Assembly (NCBI RefSeq): GCF_014863545.1
Contig: NZ_CP062260.1
Location: 1,550,001-1,614,000 of the forward strand
Length of the DNA stretch: 64,000 nt
Reading direction: 5' to 3'
DNA from: Paenibacillus sp. JNUCC32
Lineage (GTDB): Bacteria > Bacillota > Bacilli > Paenibacillales > Paenibacillaceae
Below, one piece after another: positions 25,495 through 35,141 of the stretch. The stretch's first letter is position 1; each line of letters opens with the position of its first letter. The position numbers and the translations under genes are program-made. The notes under the pieces are model-generated. The model was not told where the DNA came from, searched no databases, and saw only the letters and a program-made list of their open reading frames with translations.

Positions 25495-27327
25495 GTGAAA
25501 ATCACGTATACGAAGCGATACTCGGTCCTACCTTTTGTTCAACGATGGGTTAAGCGATTCCGGGCGCACAGCATTCAATCCATCATCATGTGGTCCTTCT
25601 CGGCGTTCATTCTGCTCATTGTGATCGTGGTAGCCGTACTGCTCTTCAATAAATTCTCGCGATCGGCAGAGCAAAGCGTATTCCTGAATGCCCAGCAAAT
25701 CGTGGACCAAGTTAGCTATAATCTCGAGGATTACGTGGACGGGATGGCGCAGCTGTATCGGGCGATCGAGGAAAATATGCTGGCAGACGGGCAATGGGAC
25801 GATGAACAGGTGACAAAACAGCTCGATACGATCATGCGAAGCCGAGATGACATCGTCTCCATCGCTTTGTTTAATGATCAGGGCGACATGCTGCGGAACC
25901 ATCCGGCCATTCCGGTCAAGCCCAGCGCCAAGGTGACGGAACAGAGCTGGTTTCACTCGGCCATGAGAGTCTCCGACCATCTGAGCTTCTCGCTGCCCCA
26001 TGTTCAGAATTTATACGACCAAACGTTTGAATGGGTCGTCACGATGAGCAAAGGCATTACGGTCGTTCATGACGGGGAGCCGATGTACGTCATTCTGCTG
26101 GTGGATATCAACTTCAAGAAGATCGACGAGCTGAGCAGCCGCATCAGTCTGGGGAAGCGCGGGTATGCGTACATCATTGACGAAGGAGCGGGAAATATCG
26201 TGTACCATCCGCAGCAGCAATTAATCTACATGGGGCTTCGGAATGAGAGCGTTGAGCGGGCGCTGACCTCCTCGGAGAGCTACATTGATGAATCGGATGG
26301 GGTCAAGCGGCTCAATACGGTCAAATCGGTCGTCAACATAGGCTGGAAAATCGTGGGCGTATCCTATTTGGATGAGATCATGACCACAAGAGAAGAGGTC
26401 AACCGTTATTTGGTCCGGGTGGTTGCCATAGTCTTGGTGCTGGCCATCGCGGTATCCCTGATTCTTTCGGCCATGCTCACCCGGCCCATCCGCCGCATGG
26501 GCCGAACGATGAAAGCCGTGGAACGGGGCGATTTCGACGTGGAGCTCCCGTTGCAGGGACCGCTTGAAGTAGTGCAGCTGTCCAGCCGTTTCAACCTGAT
26601 GCTGAATAAGATCAGGCAGCTCATGAAACAGATTGTGAAGGAGCAGGAATCGAAGCGTAAATATGAGCTGGAAGCCTTGCAGGCCCAGATCAACCCTCAT
26701 TTTTTGTACAATACCCTGAATTCGGTTGTTCGCATGGTAGGAATGAGCAAGAAGGAGGAGGTCATTACGATGATTACTTCCTTGTCGAAGCTGTTTCGCT
26801 TGAGCTTGAGCAAAGGGAAGACATCGATAAGCGTCCGGGAAGAGCTGGAGCACGCACGGCATTATATGACCATACAACAGATGAGATATAAACAGAAATT
26901 CGATTTTGCGATCGAAGCGGACGAAGCCGCGCTATCCTGTTACACCCTCAAGCTGGTGCTTCAGCCCTTAATCGAGAATGCCATCGTGCACGGCATCGAG
27001 TATATGGTGGATCAGGGGCATATTCGCATAGGGGCAGCCGTAAAAGGCGAATTGCTGGAAATGACGGTTACGGATAACGGGGTTGGGATGACGCCCGAGA
27101 TGGTTGAAGGAATCTTGGACGCTAAAGAGACGCCTCATAACCCGGCACAATTTATCAATACGGCCGGTTCCGGCGTGGCCGTTCGAAATGTCCATGACCG
27201 AATTCGCCTGTATTACGGCAAACGGTACGGGCTGGAATTCGAGAGCGAGCAGGAGGCGGGCACTACCGTTCGCATACGGATTCCGGTCATTCACGATATG
27301 GACGAGGAGGAACGCGAGCATGATTAG
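25495..27327 (+). CDS. YesM-type sensor histidine kinase
   Basis: A 610-residue membrane kinase. A membrane helix at about residues 25-50 precedes an extracellular dCache-like sensing domain (about 55-300). A second helix follows (VVAIVLVLAIAVSLILSAML), then a HAMP domain. The His_kinase domain has acceptor His402 in QINPHFLYNTLNS, followed by an HATPase_c domain (LVLQPLIENAIVHG). This is the LytS/YesM class. GTG 25495 is chosen for GGGGGTAGGG just upstream; it lies 8 bases after the regulator stop. Its 3' end overlaps the start of the next lipoprotein gene by 8 bases, so signal input may come from that binding protein. Confidence 0.92.
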   Translation: MKITYTKRYSVLPFVQRWVKRFRAHSIQSIIMWSFSAFILLIVIVVAVLLFNKFSRSAEQSVFLNAQQIVDQVSYNLEDYVDGMAQLYRAIEENMLADGQWDDEQVTKQLDTIMRSRDDIVSIALFNDQGDMLRNHPAIPVKPSAKVTEQSWFHSAMRVSDHLSFSLPHVQNLYDQTFEWVVTMSKGITVVHDGEPMYVILLVDINFKKIDELSSRISLGKRGYAYIIDEGAGNIVYHPQQQLIYMGLRNESVERALTSSESYIDESDGVKRLNTVKSVVNIGWKIVGVSYLDEIMTTREEVNRYLVRVVAIVLVLAIAVSLILSAMLTRPIRRMGRTMKAVERGDFDVELPLQGPLEVVQLSSRFNLMLNKIRQLMKQIVKEQESKRKYELEALQAQINPHFLYNTLNSVVRMVGMSKKEEVITMITSLSKLFRLSLSKGKTSISVREELEHARHYMTIQQMRYKQKFDFAIEADEAALSCYTLKLVLQPLIENAIVHGIEYMVDQGHIRIGAAVKGELLEMTVTDNGVGMTPEMVEGILDAKETPHNPAQFINTAGSGVAVRNVHDRIRLYYGKRYGLEFESEQEAGTTVRIRIPVIHDMDEEEREHD

Positions 27328-28318
27328 AACTTTTCGGCCGCTGCGGTTACCGATTGGACCTAGGGGATGTTTCGCTGCACTCGTCGCTGTCCTGATCCTC
27401 TTAACATCGTGTTCATCCGATACGGACCCGGATGAGGAGCCCGGGCTTCAACATATTGCCCTTGTGGCTCCCGTACACGCCGAAGAGCAGGGGGATGCAA
27501 TCCGTTTAGGCGCCGAGGCGGCCGCCAAGGAATACGGATTGGCGCTCGATTATGTTTCCCTGGAGCCTAGCGACGATGAGGAGGAGCAGCTGCAGGCCGC
27601 TTTGAAGATGTTGGAGAAGGGCGCCTCCGCGATCTTGATCGACCCGGCATCGGAGGCTGTGCTGCAGGAATTAGGCGATAAGGCAGCGGCAGCGGGTACC
27701 CCCGTGATTGCATTGAATGATGAACGAATGACCACAGGCATCTTATCCGCGATCGCGATCAATAATGAAGCTGCCGGACGCAAGGCGGGCGAGCAGCTGG
27801 CCGACTTGCTTGAAGGTCGGGGTACAGTAGCCATCCTGCGTTCCGACAGGGAGGACCCCGACTTGATCGCCCGCGAAGAGGGAGCCAAACGGGCATGGTC
27901 AGATATCGGCGGAATTGAAATAGCGGGCGGCGCGGCTTGCGGCAAACGCGAGGATGCATGCTGGCAGGCCGCCAAACAGCTGCTGGATCAGGGCGCCGTC
28001 GACGGAATTCTGGCACTCGATATTCAGGCTTCCTTGGGAGCGGCTAAAGAAGTCGCAAGGCGGAAGGTTCAAGGTGAGATCAAGATTGTCACCTTCGGCA
28101 GCGATCTGGAACAGCTTCAGCTTCTTCAGGATGGCGTCCTTCATAAACTCGTGGTACAGAACGGATTCAGCACGGGCTACTTGGGCGTAGAGCAGGCTGT
28201 GAAGGTCATGGACGGTTCGAGATATGATAAGCCGATCGTGCTTGAGACCAAGGTGATCGATGCCGACAATATGTTCTGGATGGATAATCAGAAGGTGCTG
28301 TTTCCATTTGTGAAGTAA
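27320..28318 (+). CDS. Sugar-binding lipoprotein, probable sensing partner of the YesM kinase
   Basis: A 332-residue periplasmic-binding-protein-1-like lipoprotein. The signal ends in the lipobox LLTSC, followed by an acidic spacer and a Peripla_BP_4 fold (HIALVAPVHAEEQGDAIRLGAE in two pieces; later ILIDPAS, PVIALND). It resembles RbsB/YtfQ/XylF proteins. ATG 27320 follows GAGGAGGAACGC and overlaps the kinase stop by 8 bases. Its place inside the kinase operon, ahead of the full mglBAC importer that has its own binding protein, suggests it presents sugar to the kinase, as XylFII does for LytS/YesN in clostridia. A transport role is not excluded. Confidence 0.82.
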   Translation: MIRTFRPLRLPIGPRGCFAALVAVLILLTSCSSDTDPDEEPGLQHIALVAPVHAEEQGDAIRLGAEAAAKEYGLALDYVSLEPSDDEEEQLQAALKMLEKGASAILIDPASEAVLQELGDKAAAAGTPVIALNDERMTTGILSAIAINNEAAGRKAGEQLADLLEGRGTVAILRSDREDPDLIAREEGAKRAWSDIGGIEIAGGAACGKREDACWQAAKQLLDQGAVDGILALDIQASLGAAKEVARRKVQGEIKIVTFGSDLEQLQLLQDGVLHKLVVQNGFSTGYLGVEQAVKVMDGSRYDKPIVLETKVIDADNMFWMDNQKVLFPFVK

Positions 28319-28492
28319 TTAAGGAAGTCGCGAAGCCAATCGGTAAATGATGAGAATTTTGCTAGAAATCAGGAGGATTTTGAATTCGAATATCAGGGTC
28401 ATTCCGGCATAATGGCGGTAGTCAGTGAGATACGGCTTCGGAGTTCCGCAGCCAGCACTGAAATATCGAATGAATCAGGGAGGTCAACCCAA

Positions 28493-29545
28493 GTGAAGAA
28501 AAAATGGCTGTTTGTCCTAATGGCAGGCATGATGCTGACCACGGCGGCATGCAACAACGGCGGGAGCAGTTCAACCGGCAGCGATAGCACGGGCGGCGAC
28601 GCGGCAGGCGGCAGCACGCCTCAAGTCGGGGTGGCGATTTACAAGTTCGACGATACCTTTATGACAGGCGTTCGGAATGCGATGTCCGATGCAGCGAATG
28701 GCGTAGCCAAACTGGATATCGTGGATAGTCAAAATGCGCAGCCGACCCAGAATGAGAAAATCGATCTGTTTATCTCGAAAAAATACAGCTCTATGATTAT
28801 CAACCCCGTAGACCGCACGGCAGCGGGCGTCATTATCGACAAGGCGAAAACCGCCAATACGCCGGTGGTTTTCCTGAACCGGGAGCCGATCGCGGAAGAC
28901 ATGAACAAATGGGATAAGGTTTATTACGTAGGGGCGAAGGCGGAGGAATCCGGCACGATCTCCGGACAGCTGATCGTCGATTATTGGAAAGCGAATCCGA
29001 AGGCAGACAAGAACGGGGACGGCAAGCTGCAGTATGTGCTGCTGCAGGGGGAGCCGGGCCATCAGGATGCCGAGCTGCGGACCAAATTCTCCGTTCAGGC
29101 GATTCAAGACGCCGGCATTGAAGTGGAAGCGCTTGCGGTGGATACCGCTATGTGGGACCGCGTGAAAGGACAGGAGAAGATGCAAACCTTCCTCGCGTCC
29201 CATGGCGACAAGATTGAAGCGGTGCTGGCCAACAATGACGATATGGCGCTCGGAGCGATTGAGGCTTTGAAAGCGGCAGGTTATTTCAGCGGCGACAAGT
29301 ACATGCCGGTCGTGGGCGTCGATGCGACGGCTCCCGCCGTCCAGGCGCTGGAAGATGGCACCCTTCTCGGAACCGTGCTTAACGACGCCAAGAGCCAGGG
29401 CAAAGCTTCCGTTGCCATAGCGGCCGCGCTTTCCAAAGGGGAAACGCCGAACAAGGAGAATACCGGCTTTGATATTACCGACGGTAAATACGTGTGGATC
29501 GCCTACAAAAAAATAACGAAGGACAATATCGCCGACGCGAAATAA
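28493..29545 (+). CDS. mglB: Galactose/glucose-binding lipoprotein MglB
   Basis: A 350-residue sugar-binding lipoprotein for an ABC importer. The signal peptide ends in the lipobox TTAAC and is followed by a Gly/Ser-rich tether. The binding domain carries DKNGDGKLQ at residues 172-180, matching the calcium loop of E. coli galactose-binding protein (Asp, Asn, Asp, Lys, Gln ligands), followed by YVLLQGEPGHQDAE, also as in MglB. GTG 28493 is chosen because CAGGGAGGT stands about nine bases upstream; earlier in-frame codons encode no signal. It is followed by the ATPase and permease genes. Galactose, glucose or a methyl-galactoside is the likely ligand. Confidence 0.88.
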   Translation: MKKKWLFVLMAGMMLTTAACNNGGSSSTGSDSTGGDAAGGSTPQVGVAIYKFDDTFMTGVRNAMSDAANGVAKLDIVDSQNAQPTQNEKIDLFISKKYSSMIINPVDRTAAGVIIDKAKTANTPVVFLNREPIAEDMNKWDKVYYVGAKAEESGTISGQLIVDYWKANPKADKNGDGKLQYVLLQGEPGHQDAELRTKFSVQAIQDAGIEVEALAVDTAMWDRVKGQEKMQTFLASHGDKIEAVLANNDDMALGAIEALKAAGYFSGDKYMPVVGVDATAPAVQALEDGTLLGTVLNDAKSQGKASVAIAAALSKGETPNKENTGFDITDGKYVWIAYKKITKDNIADAK

Positions 29546-29638
29546 TGGCAGGGTTATAAGAAGGGGCAGCGGCTCATCGTAGCGTTGTCCCTTTATATTG
29601 GACCCTTTTGGCCCGGAAAAGCGAAGGAGGTATTCAAA

Positions 29639-31201
29639 GTGGCGGAATCGTATGTGCTGGAGATGCGGAATATATCGAAGGCGTTTCCAGGCGTTCAGGC
29701 ATTAAGCGACGTAACGTTCAAGGTAAGACCCGGAACCGTGCATGCGCTCATGGGCGAGAACGGAGCCGGCAAATCAACGCTGATGAAATGTTTGTTCGGC
29801 ATCTACAAGCCTGATGAAGGCGACATTTACTTAAACGGCGACAAGGTCGCCATCAACAGCTCCAAGGATGCATTAAATCACGGAATATCCATGATTCATC
29901 AGGAGCTTCATCCCGTGCCGCACCGCAATGTGATGGAGAATATATGGCTGGGAAGATTTCCGATGACGGGCTTCTGGCCCTTGAAATTCGTGAACGAGAA
30001 ACAGATGGCAGCGGACACGCTCCGGCTGTTCCGCGAGCTTGATATCGATATTGATCCCAGAGCAAGGACAGGAGCGCTTTCTGTGTCCAAGATCCAATCG
30101 CTTGAGATTGTCAAAGCGGTGTCCTATCACTCCAAAGTGATCGTAATGGACGAACCGACCTCATCTCTGACCGGGAACGAGGTGGAGCATCTGTTCAGCA
30201 TCATGAACAGGCTGCGGTCGCAGGGCGTGTCCATCGTCTACATCTCGCACAAAATGGAAGAAATTCTGCGCATATCCGATGATGTCACGATCATGCGGGA
30301 CGGGAAGTACGTGGGAACCTGGCAGGCAGGAGAATTGACGACCGATTTGATCATTACCCGTATGGTGGGACGGGATTTGACGGAGCGCTATCCTGAACGG
30401 ACGAACATTCCGGGCGAAACCCGGATGCAGGTCCGCCAATTAAGCTCCACTAATCCGAACTCGTTTCAGAATGTATCCTTCGGGCTGAGAAAGGGCGAGA
30501 TTCTGGGCATTGGCGGCCTTGTCGGCGCTCAGCGCACGGAATTGGTTGAGGCTCTCTTCGGGCTTCGTCCGGTGGCCTCCGGAACCATATCGATTAACGG
30601 GAGACCAGTGAAGATCAAGTCGCCTTCCGATGCGAAGAAAAACAACATGGCACTGCTGACGGAGGAGCGTAGAGTCACCGGCATATTCCCGGTACTCTCG
30701 GTCTACGAGAATACGGTCATTGCCAATCTTCGAAGGTATCAGAATTGGGCGTTCCTGCTGAATGAACGCAGAGGCATCGAGGATGCGCGAACGAACGTGG
30801 AGAAGCTGAGAACCAAGACGCCGTCGGTCAATACCCAGATTCGAAATCTGTCGGGCGGGAACCAGCAGAAGGTGCTGCTGGCGAGATGGCTGCTTACGGA
30901 GCCCGAGATCCTGCTGCTGGATGAGCCGACCCGCGGGATCGATGTGGGCGCCAAGTTCGAGATTTATTCCATCATTACGCAGCTGGCGACGCAAGGGAAG
31001 AGCATCATTATGATTTCCTCCGAAATGCCCGAGCTGCTCGGAATGTCCGACCGGATCATGGTGATGAGCGAAGGGCGGATGACGGGAATTCTGGGAGGGC
31101 AGGAAGCAAGCGAAGAGGAAATCATGCGTCTGGCCGCACAGCAGCGGTCGGCCGATCCGGGAGGGGAAGTCGATGAATACGCAAGCCATCGTCAAGGTTA
31201 A
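29639..31201 (+). CDS. mglA: Sugar ABC transporter ATP-binding protein MglA
   Basis: A 520-residue ATPase with two nucleotide-binding domains in tandem, as in MglA/RbsA/XylG. The first has a normal Walker A (GENGAGKSTLMK), a signature-like LSVSKIQ and a Walker B VIVMDEPTSSL. The second has the degenerate Walker A GGLVGAQRTE, then the signature LSGGNQQKV and LLLDEPTRGIDVG. This one-sided degeneracy is normal for the family. GTG 29639 follows GAAGGAGG at eight bases. The end overlaps mglC by 29 bases. It powers import of the sugar captured by MglB. Confidence 0.93.
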   Translation: MAESYVLEMRNISKAFPGVQALSDVTFKVRPGTVHALMGENGAGKSTLMKCLFGIYKPDEGDIYLNGDKVAINSSKDALNHGISMIHQELHPVPHRNVMENIWLGRFPMTGFWPLKFVNEKQMAADTLRLFRELDIDIDPRARTGALSVSKIQSLEIVKAVSYHSKVIVMDEPTSSLTGNEVEHLFSIMNRLRSQGVSIVYISHKMEEILRISDDVTIMRDGKYVGTWQAGELTTDLIITRMVGRDLTERYPERTNIPGETRMQVRQLSSTNPNSFQNVSFGLRKGEILGIGGLVGAQRTELVEALFGLRPVASGTISINGRPVKIKSPSDAKKNNMALLTEERRVTGIFPVLSVYENTVIANLRRYQNWAFLLNERRGIEDARTNVEKLRTKTPSVNTQIRNLSGGNQQKVLLARWLLTEPEILLLDEPTRGIDVGAKFEIYSIITQLATQGKSIIMISSEMPELLGMSDRIMVMSEGRMTGILGGQEASEEEIMRLAAQQRSADPGGEVDEYASHRQG

Positions 31202-32192
31202 AGATTATTTGGCGCAGCGCGCCATATTCGTAGTATTGATACTGCTCGTCATCGGGATTGCCGTCGCAGATCCCAACTTTCTGGCCTTTTCCACATTGCG
31301 GGATATCCTGCAGCAATCCTCGACCAGATTGATCATCGCGCTGGGAGCGGCATTCATTCTGATCACTGGCGGGGTAGACCTTTCCGCAGGTCGCGTCGTA
31401 GGCTTAACCGCGGTCGTATCGGCTTCGATGCTGCAAACGGAGGTTTATGCGAACCGCTTTTTCCCGGATTTGCCCCAGGTATCGGTTCTATTGCCGATCC
31501 TGATCGGTATCGTAGCGGGGCTTGTCGTCGGTCTAATCAATGGCTTCATTGTTGCCAAGCTGCATGTGCCGCCGTTCATAGCGACGCTCGGTACGATGGT
31601 CGGGATCTACGGCGTCAATTCCATCTATTTTGATATGGAGCCGAACCAGTCCCAGCCGATCGGCGGCTTACGACCGGATTTTACCGTGTGGGGCAGCGGC
31701 TACATCGACTTCGGCGGCGGTTACTCACTCCCTTACATCGTCATCATCGCTATCTTTGTTGCGTTCATCTGCTGGGTCATCTTCAACAAGACCCGGCTCG
31801 GCAAAAACATGTATGCCATTGGCGGCAACGTGCAAGCTGCGCATGTATCGGGGATCAATGTCGCTCGCAATCTCATCGCGATCTACGCTATTTCCGGTGC
31901 ACTGTACGGCATCGCCGGCGTGCTGGAGGCTGCAAGAACCGGTGGTGCGACCAACAACTATGGCAACATGTATGAACTGGATGCGATAGCGGCATGCGTG
32001 GTCGGAGGCGTATCCACGGCTGGCGGCATCGGCACGGTGCCCGGCGTGATGGCCGGGGTTCTGATCTTCGGCGTTATCAATTACGGGTTAACCTTTATCG
32101 GCGTCAGTCCCTATTGGCAATTGATCATCAAAGGGCTTATTATCGTAGCAGCGGTAGCATTTGACATTCGCAAATACATGGCAAAAAAATAA
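31173..32192 (+). CDS. mglC: Galactose/methyl-galactoside ABC transporter permease MglC
   Basis: A 339-residue permease of the BPD_transp_2 family with about nine to ten membrane helices (for example VVLILLVIGIAVADPNFL and GAAFILITGGVDLSAGRVVG, each in part). The ITGGVDLSAG element is the family hallmark, and AIGGNVQAAHVSGI lies in the cytoplasmic coupling loop. GGGAGGGGAAGTCG precedes the ATG inside the end of mglA. It completes the mglB-mglA-mglC importer. A hairpin follows. Confidence 0.93.
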   Translation: MNTQAIVKVKDYLAQRAIFVVLILLVIGIAVADPNFLAFSTLRDILQQSSTRLIIALGAAFILITGGVDLSAGRVVGLTAVVSASMLQTEVYANRFFPDLPQVSVLLPILIGIVAGLVVGLINGFIVAKLHVPPFIATLGTMVGIYGVNSIYFDMEPNQSQPIGGLRPDFTVWGSGYIDFGGGYSLPYIVIIAIFVAFICWVIFNKTRLGKNMYAIGGNVQAAHVSGINVARNLIAIYAISGALYGIAGVLEAARTGGATNNYGNMYELDAIAACVVGGVSTAGGIGTVPGVMAGVLIFGVINYGLTFIGVSPYWQLIIKGLIIVAAVAFDIRKYMAKK

Positions 32193-32202
32193 GAGGGAAT
32201 GC

Positions 32203-32230
32203 AGCCGCAGGAGTATATCCTGCGGCTTTT
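32203..32230 (+). terminator. Terminator after mglC
   Basis: AGCCGCAGGA pairs with TCCTGCGGCT around a 5-base loop, followed by only four T residues. It probably ends the mgl operon, but leakily. Confidence 0.65.
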
Positions 32231-32377
32231 GCCATAGATTATAGAATTTATTAGTTTCCAGCGGAGCCGAACAATTCAATAACCGCAAGAAAAACATCCT
32301 CTAACCGCGGTCTGTCTTCTGAGAAAGTACGTCGATCGGCGTTTTTCTTATAATCATCAACTACAGGAGGTGCTGTC

Positions 32378-33451
32378 ATGGCCGAGAATAGAACGACATT
32401 GAATGCAGCCGTGCTGGGCTGCGGCCCCATATCGCAGTACGGACATTTCGAAGCTTGCCGGAGGGCGCGCAATGCACGCCTTTATGCGATATGCGACGTC
32501 GCGGAGGATTTGCTGAACCGCATGGCCGAAATCCATCAGCCGGTACGAACCTACAAGGATTATGACAAGATGCTGGCAGATCCCGAGGTGGAAGCTGTCA
32601 TCATTGGCATCGCGGATCAATTTCACGTGAAAGCCGCCCTTAAAGCCATCGAAGCAGGTAAACATGTTCTCGTGGAGAAGCCGCTTGGCGTCACCGTAGA
32701 AGAGTGTGAGGAATTGCAGCGGAGAGCAAGGGATTCCGGTTGTGTTGTCCAAATCGGAAACATGAAACGCTTTGATCCCGGCATCGCTTATGCTAAACGG
32801 TTTATTGAGCAAGAGATGGGGGAGATGCTGGCCCTGAAAGCATGGTACTGCGATTCCACCTACCGGTATACGGTCACCGAAAACGTGCAGCCGTTGGTGC
32901 GGCTTAGTCCGAATGCCCTGAGGCCGGAAGGTAATCCGAAGCTCGATAAGTTGCGTTATTACATGCTGACGCATGGTAGCCATCTGGTGGATACGGCCCG
33001 CTTTTTAGGGGGGGACCTGGTGAGCGTGACGGCATGGAATACGCAGAAATTCGGCGCATATAACTGGTTCGTCACGGTTCAGTTTGCATCGGGCGCTGTA
33101 GGGCATCTGGATCTTACGGTCGCCGTCCGGATGGACTGGCATGAAGGCTTTCAAATTTACGGTGAACACGGAAGCGTTGTTGGCAAGACCTACAATCCGT
33201 GGCTCTTCAAGTCAAGCGACGTCGAGGTGTTCTCCTCGCGCGACGGTTGTTATCACAGGCCGCTAGGCGAAGATGCGCATTTCTTCAAGCTGCAGGTTGA
33301 AGGCTTCGCGGATACGATTCTGGAGCAGGCACCCATGCGAGGAGCCAATCTGGATGACGGAGTAGCAGCCATGCGCGCGATGGCGGCGATCGCCAGATCC
33401 GTTGAGAGCGGCAAGACGGTAAAGCTGGCTGAAGCATCGGGAGGCGTATGA
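32378..33451 (+). CDS. Gfo/Idh/MocA family oxidoreductase
   Basis: A 357-residue NAD(P)-dependent dehydrogenase of the Gfo/Idh/MocA family, which oxidise sugars, inositols or their derivatives. The Rossmann start (AAVLGCGPISQYGHF), the EKP catalytic-site motif (VLVEKPLG) and the C-terminal alpha/beta domain with HGSHLVDTARFLGGD are visible. ACAGGAGGTGCTGTC precedes the ATG. It is followed at once by a TIM-barrel isomerase/epimerase gene, a common pairing in sugar or inositol catabolism. Position after mglBAC suggests it acts on the imported sugar. The substrate cannot be read from sequence. Confidence 0.88.
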   Translation: MAENRTTLNAAVLGCGPISQYGHFEACRRARNARLYAICDVAEDLLNRMAEIHQPVRTYKDYDKMLADPEVEAVIIGIADQFHVKAALKAIEAGKHVLVEKPLGVTVEECEELQRRARDSGCVVQIGNMKRFDPGIAYAKRFIEQEMGEMLALKAWYCDSTYRYTVTENVQPLVRLSPNALRPEGNPKLDKLRYYMLTHGSHLVDTARFLGGDLVSVTAWNTQKFGAYNWFVTVQFASGAVGHLDLTVAVRMDWHEGFQIYGEHGSVVGKTYNPWLFKSSDVEVFSSRDGCYHRPLGEDAHFFKLQVEGFADTILEQAPMRGANLDDGVAAMRAMAAIARSVESGKTVKLAEASGGV

Positions 33452-33454
33452 GTG

Positions 33455-34288
33455 ATGAAATTGGGCATATTCTCCAAGACGTTTGAGAGGCCGACACTGG
33501 AAGAAAACTTGGACGCTGTCATAGCAACCGGATTGGAGGTCATCCAGTTCAATCTTACCTGCGCCGCTCTTCCGTCGCTGCCGGAGGCCGTCGATCTGGG
33601 GACCGCGGCACATATTCAAGCTGCGTGCGAGAATCGGCATCTTCATATGGCGGCCGTATCCGGGACCTTTAATATGATCCACCCCGATCAGGAGAAACGG
33701 CAGCATGACATTCGCCGGTTTCGCCATTTGGCAGCGATGTGCCATTTCATGGGGACGTCGGTCATTACCCTGTGCACAGGGACGAGGGATCCAATCGATA
33801 TGTGGAGAAGACATCCGGACAACGATTCGCCGGAAGCATGGGATGATCTGCTGATCACCATGCAGGCACTGGTGAATATAGCAGAGGAATTCGGGCTCGA
33901 GCTGGCCGTTGAACCGGAGCCGGCCAATGTGATCAGCGATGCCGTTAAAGCCAGACAGCTGCTGGATACGATGCGTACTCCGCGGTTGAAGGTGGTACTG
34001 GACGCAGCGAATTTGTTCAACCCGAACGACGGAAAGGCTTTGACAGAGGTAGTAGATCAAGCGCTGTCACTGCTCGGTGAACATGTCATTATGGCTCATG
34101 CCAAGGATTATTCGACTGTAGATGGATTCCGGTACAGGGCTGCCGGATCCGGAGAACTGGATTATGAAGCATACATTCAGCTCCTGCGCGCTTATCGTTT
34201 TAACGGGCCGCTGATTCTTCATGGCTTGCATGAAAGCCAGGTGCCGCAAAGCGTCTCTTATCTGAAGTCTCTTATAAATGCCACGTGA
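33455..34288 (+). CDS. Sugar phosphate isomerase/epimerase family TIM-barrel protein
   Basis: A 277-residue AP_endonuc_2/xylose-isomerase-like TIM barrel. Visible metal-site elements are ELAVEPEPANV, the VVLDAANLFNP strand and the late HAKDY. Members isomerise or epimerise sugars and keto-inositols. ATG 33455 is taken; a GTG directly before it (33452) is equally possible, since GGGAGG serves both. It starts three bases after the Gfo/Idh/MocA stop, so the two form one operon. Together they may oxidise and isomerise the sugar imported by MglBAC. Confidence 0.82.
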   Translation: MKLGIFSKTFERPTLEENLDAVIATGLEVIQFNLTCAALPSLPEAVDLGTAAHIQAACENRHLHMAAVSGTFNMIHPDQEKRQHDIRRFRHLAAMCHFMGTSVITLCTGTRDPIDMWRRHPDNDSPEAWDDLLITMQALVNIAEEFGLELAVEPEPANVISDAVKARQLLDTMRTPRLKVVLDAANLFNPNDGKALTEVVDQALSLLGEHVIMAHAKDYSTVDGFRYRAAGSGELDYEAYIQLLRAYRFNGPLILHGLHESQVPQSVSYLKSLINAT

Positions 34289-34310
34289 TAAAACGAAATG
34301 CATTAGTATA

Positions 34311-34343
34311 CCATGAAGCCCAACAATCTCATGGGCTTCATGG
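34311..34343 (+). terminator. Hairpin after the isomerase gene
   Basis: CCATGAAGCCC and GGGCTTCATGG form perfect 11-base arms, but the T-run is poor. It separates this operon from the two-component genes. Confidence 0.55.
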
Positions 34344-34448
34344 ACCATCTTATTCATCCTCATGGAATCTTCACAAGTTTCAGTTACAATGGAGACTTAT
34401 GTTACAGTTGACTTGTACTGATGAAGGATTCTATAAGGAGATACCGGA

Positions 34449-35141
34449 ATGAAAACCATATTAATCGTGGATGATGAACCGAATATTCGAGAAGTTCTTG
34501 TATCTTATTTGAACAAAGAACGTTACTTGACGCTGGAAGCGGCGAACGGTGCCGAGGCATTCGATTGCCTGCGAGGACAAGCCGTGGACCTTGTCCTATT
34601 GGACCTCATGCTGCCGGATATGGACGGTGAACGGATATGCAAGGAAATTCGAACGTTTAGCTCGGTCCCCATCGTGATGTTAACGGCTAAGGTGGCTCAG
34701 AGCAGCCGGATCGGCGGATTTGCGATCGGAGCCGATGATTACATCGTGAAGCCGTTCGACCCTCGGGAAGTCGTGGCAAGGGTCAAGGCTGTTTTGAGGC
34801 GGGGGGATGACAGCAAGCTGCTCGCGGACGTCATTGTATATGATGAAGGCGCATTGGTCATCCATTCCATGAAGCATGAGGTCACCAGCCATGGACAAAT
34901 CGTGAATTTGACGCCGAGCGAATATAAACTGCTGCTGCTGTTGGCCAAATACCCGCAGCGGAACTTCTCTCGCGAGGAACTGGTTGACCGGGTATTAGGC
35001 TACGATTTTATCGGAGACATCCGCATCATCGATCAGCATATAAAGAATCTGCGTCAAAAGATTGAATCCGACCCAAAGCAGCCGAAATATATCCTCACCG
35101 TTTACGGATTCGGCTATCGCTTCGGAGGTGACGGGGCTTGA
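34449..35141 (+). CDS. OmpR/PhoB-type response regulator
   Basis: A 230-residue response regulator with a receiver domain (ILIVDDEPNI, acceptor Asp in LVLLDLMLPDMDG, Lys in YIVKPF) and a C-terminal winged helix (LTPSEYKLLLLLAKYPQ, RQKIESDPKQPKYI, GFGYRFG). ATAAGGAGATACCGG precedes the ATG. Its stop overlaps the start of the kinase gene by four bases, so the pair is translationally coupled. It controls an unknown regulon; nothing in the neighbourhood fixes the signal. GTTACA-like direct repeats about 40 bases upstream could be its own binding sites. Confidence 0.93.
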   Translation: MKTILIVDDEPNIREVLVSYLNKERYLTLEAANGAEAFDCLRGQAVDLVLLDLMLPDMDGERICKEIRTFSSVPIVMLTAKVAQSSRIGGFAIGADDYIVKPFDPREVVARVKAVLRRGDDSKLLADVIVYDEGALVIHSMKHEVTSHGQIVNLTPSEYKLLLLLAKYPQRNFSREELVDRVLGYDFIGDIRIIDQHIKNLRQKIESDPKQPKYILTVYGFGYRFGGDGA

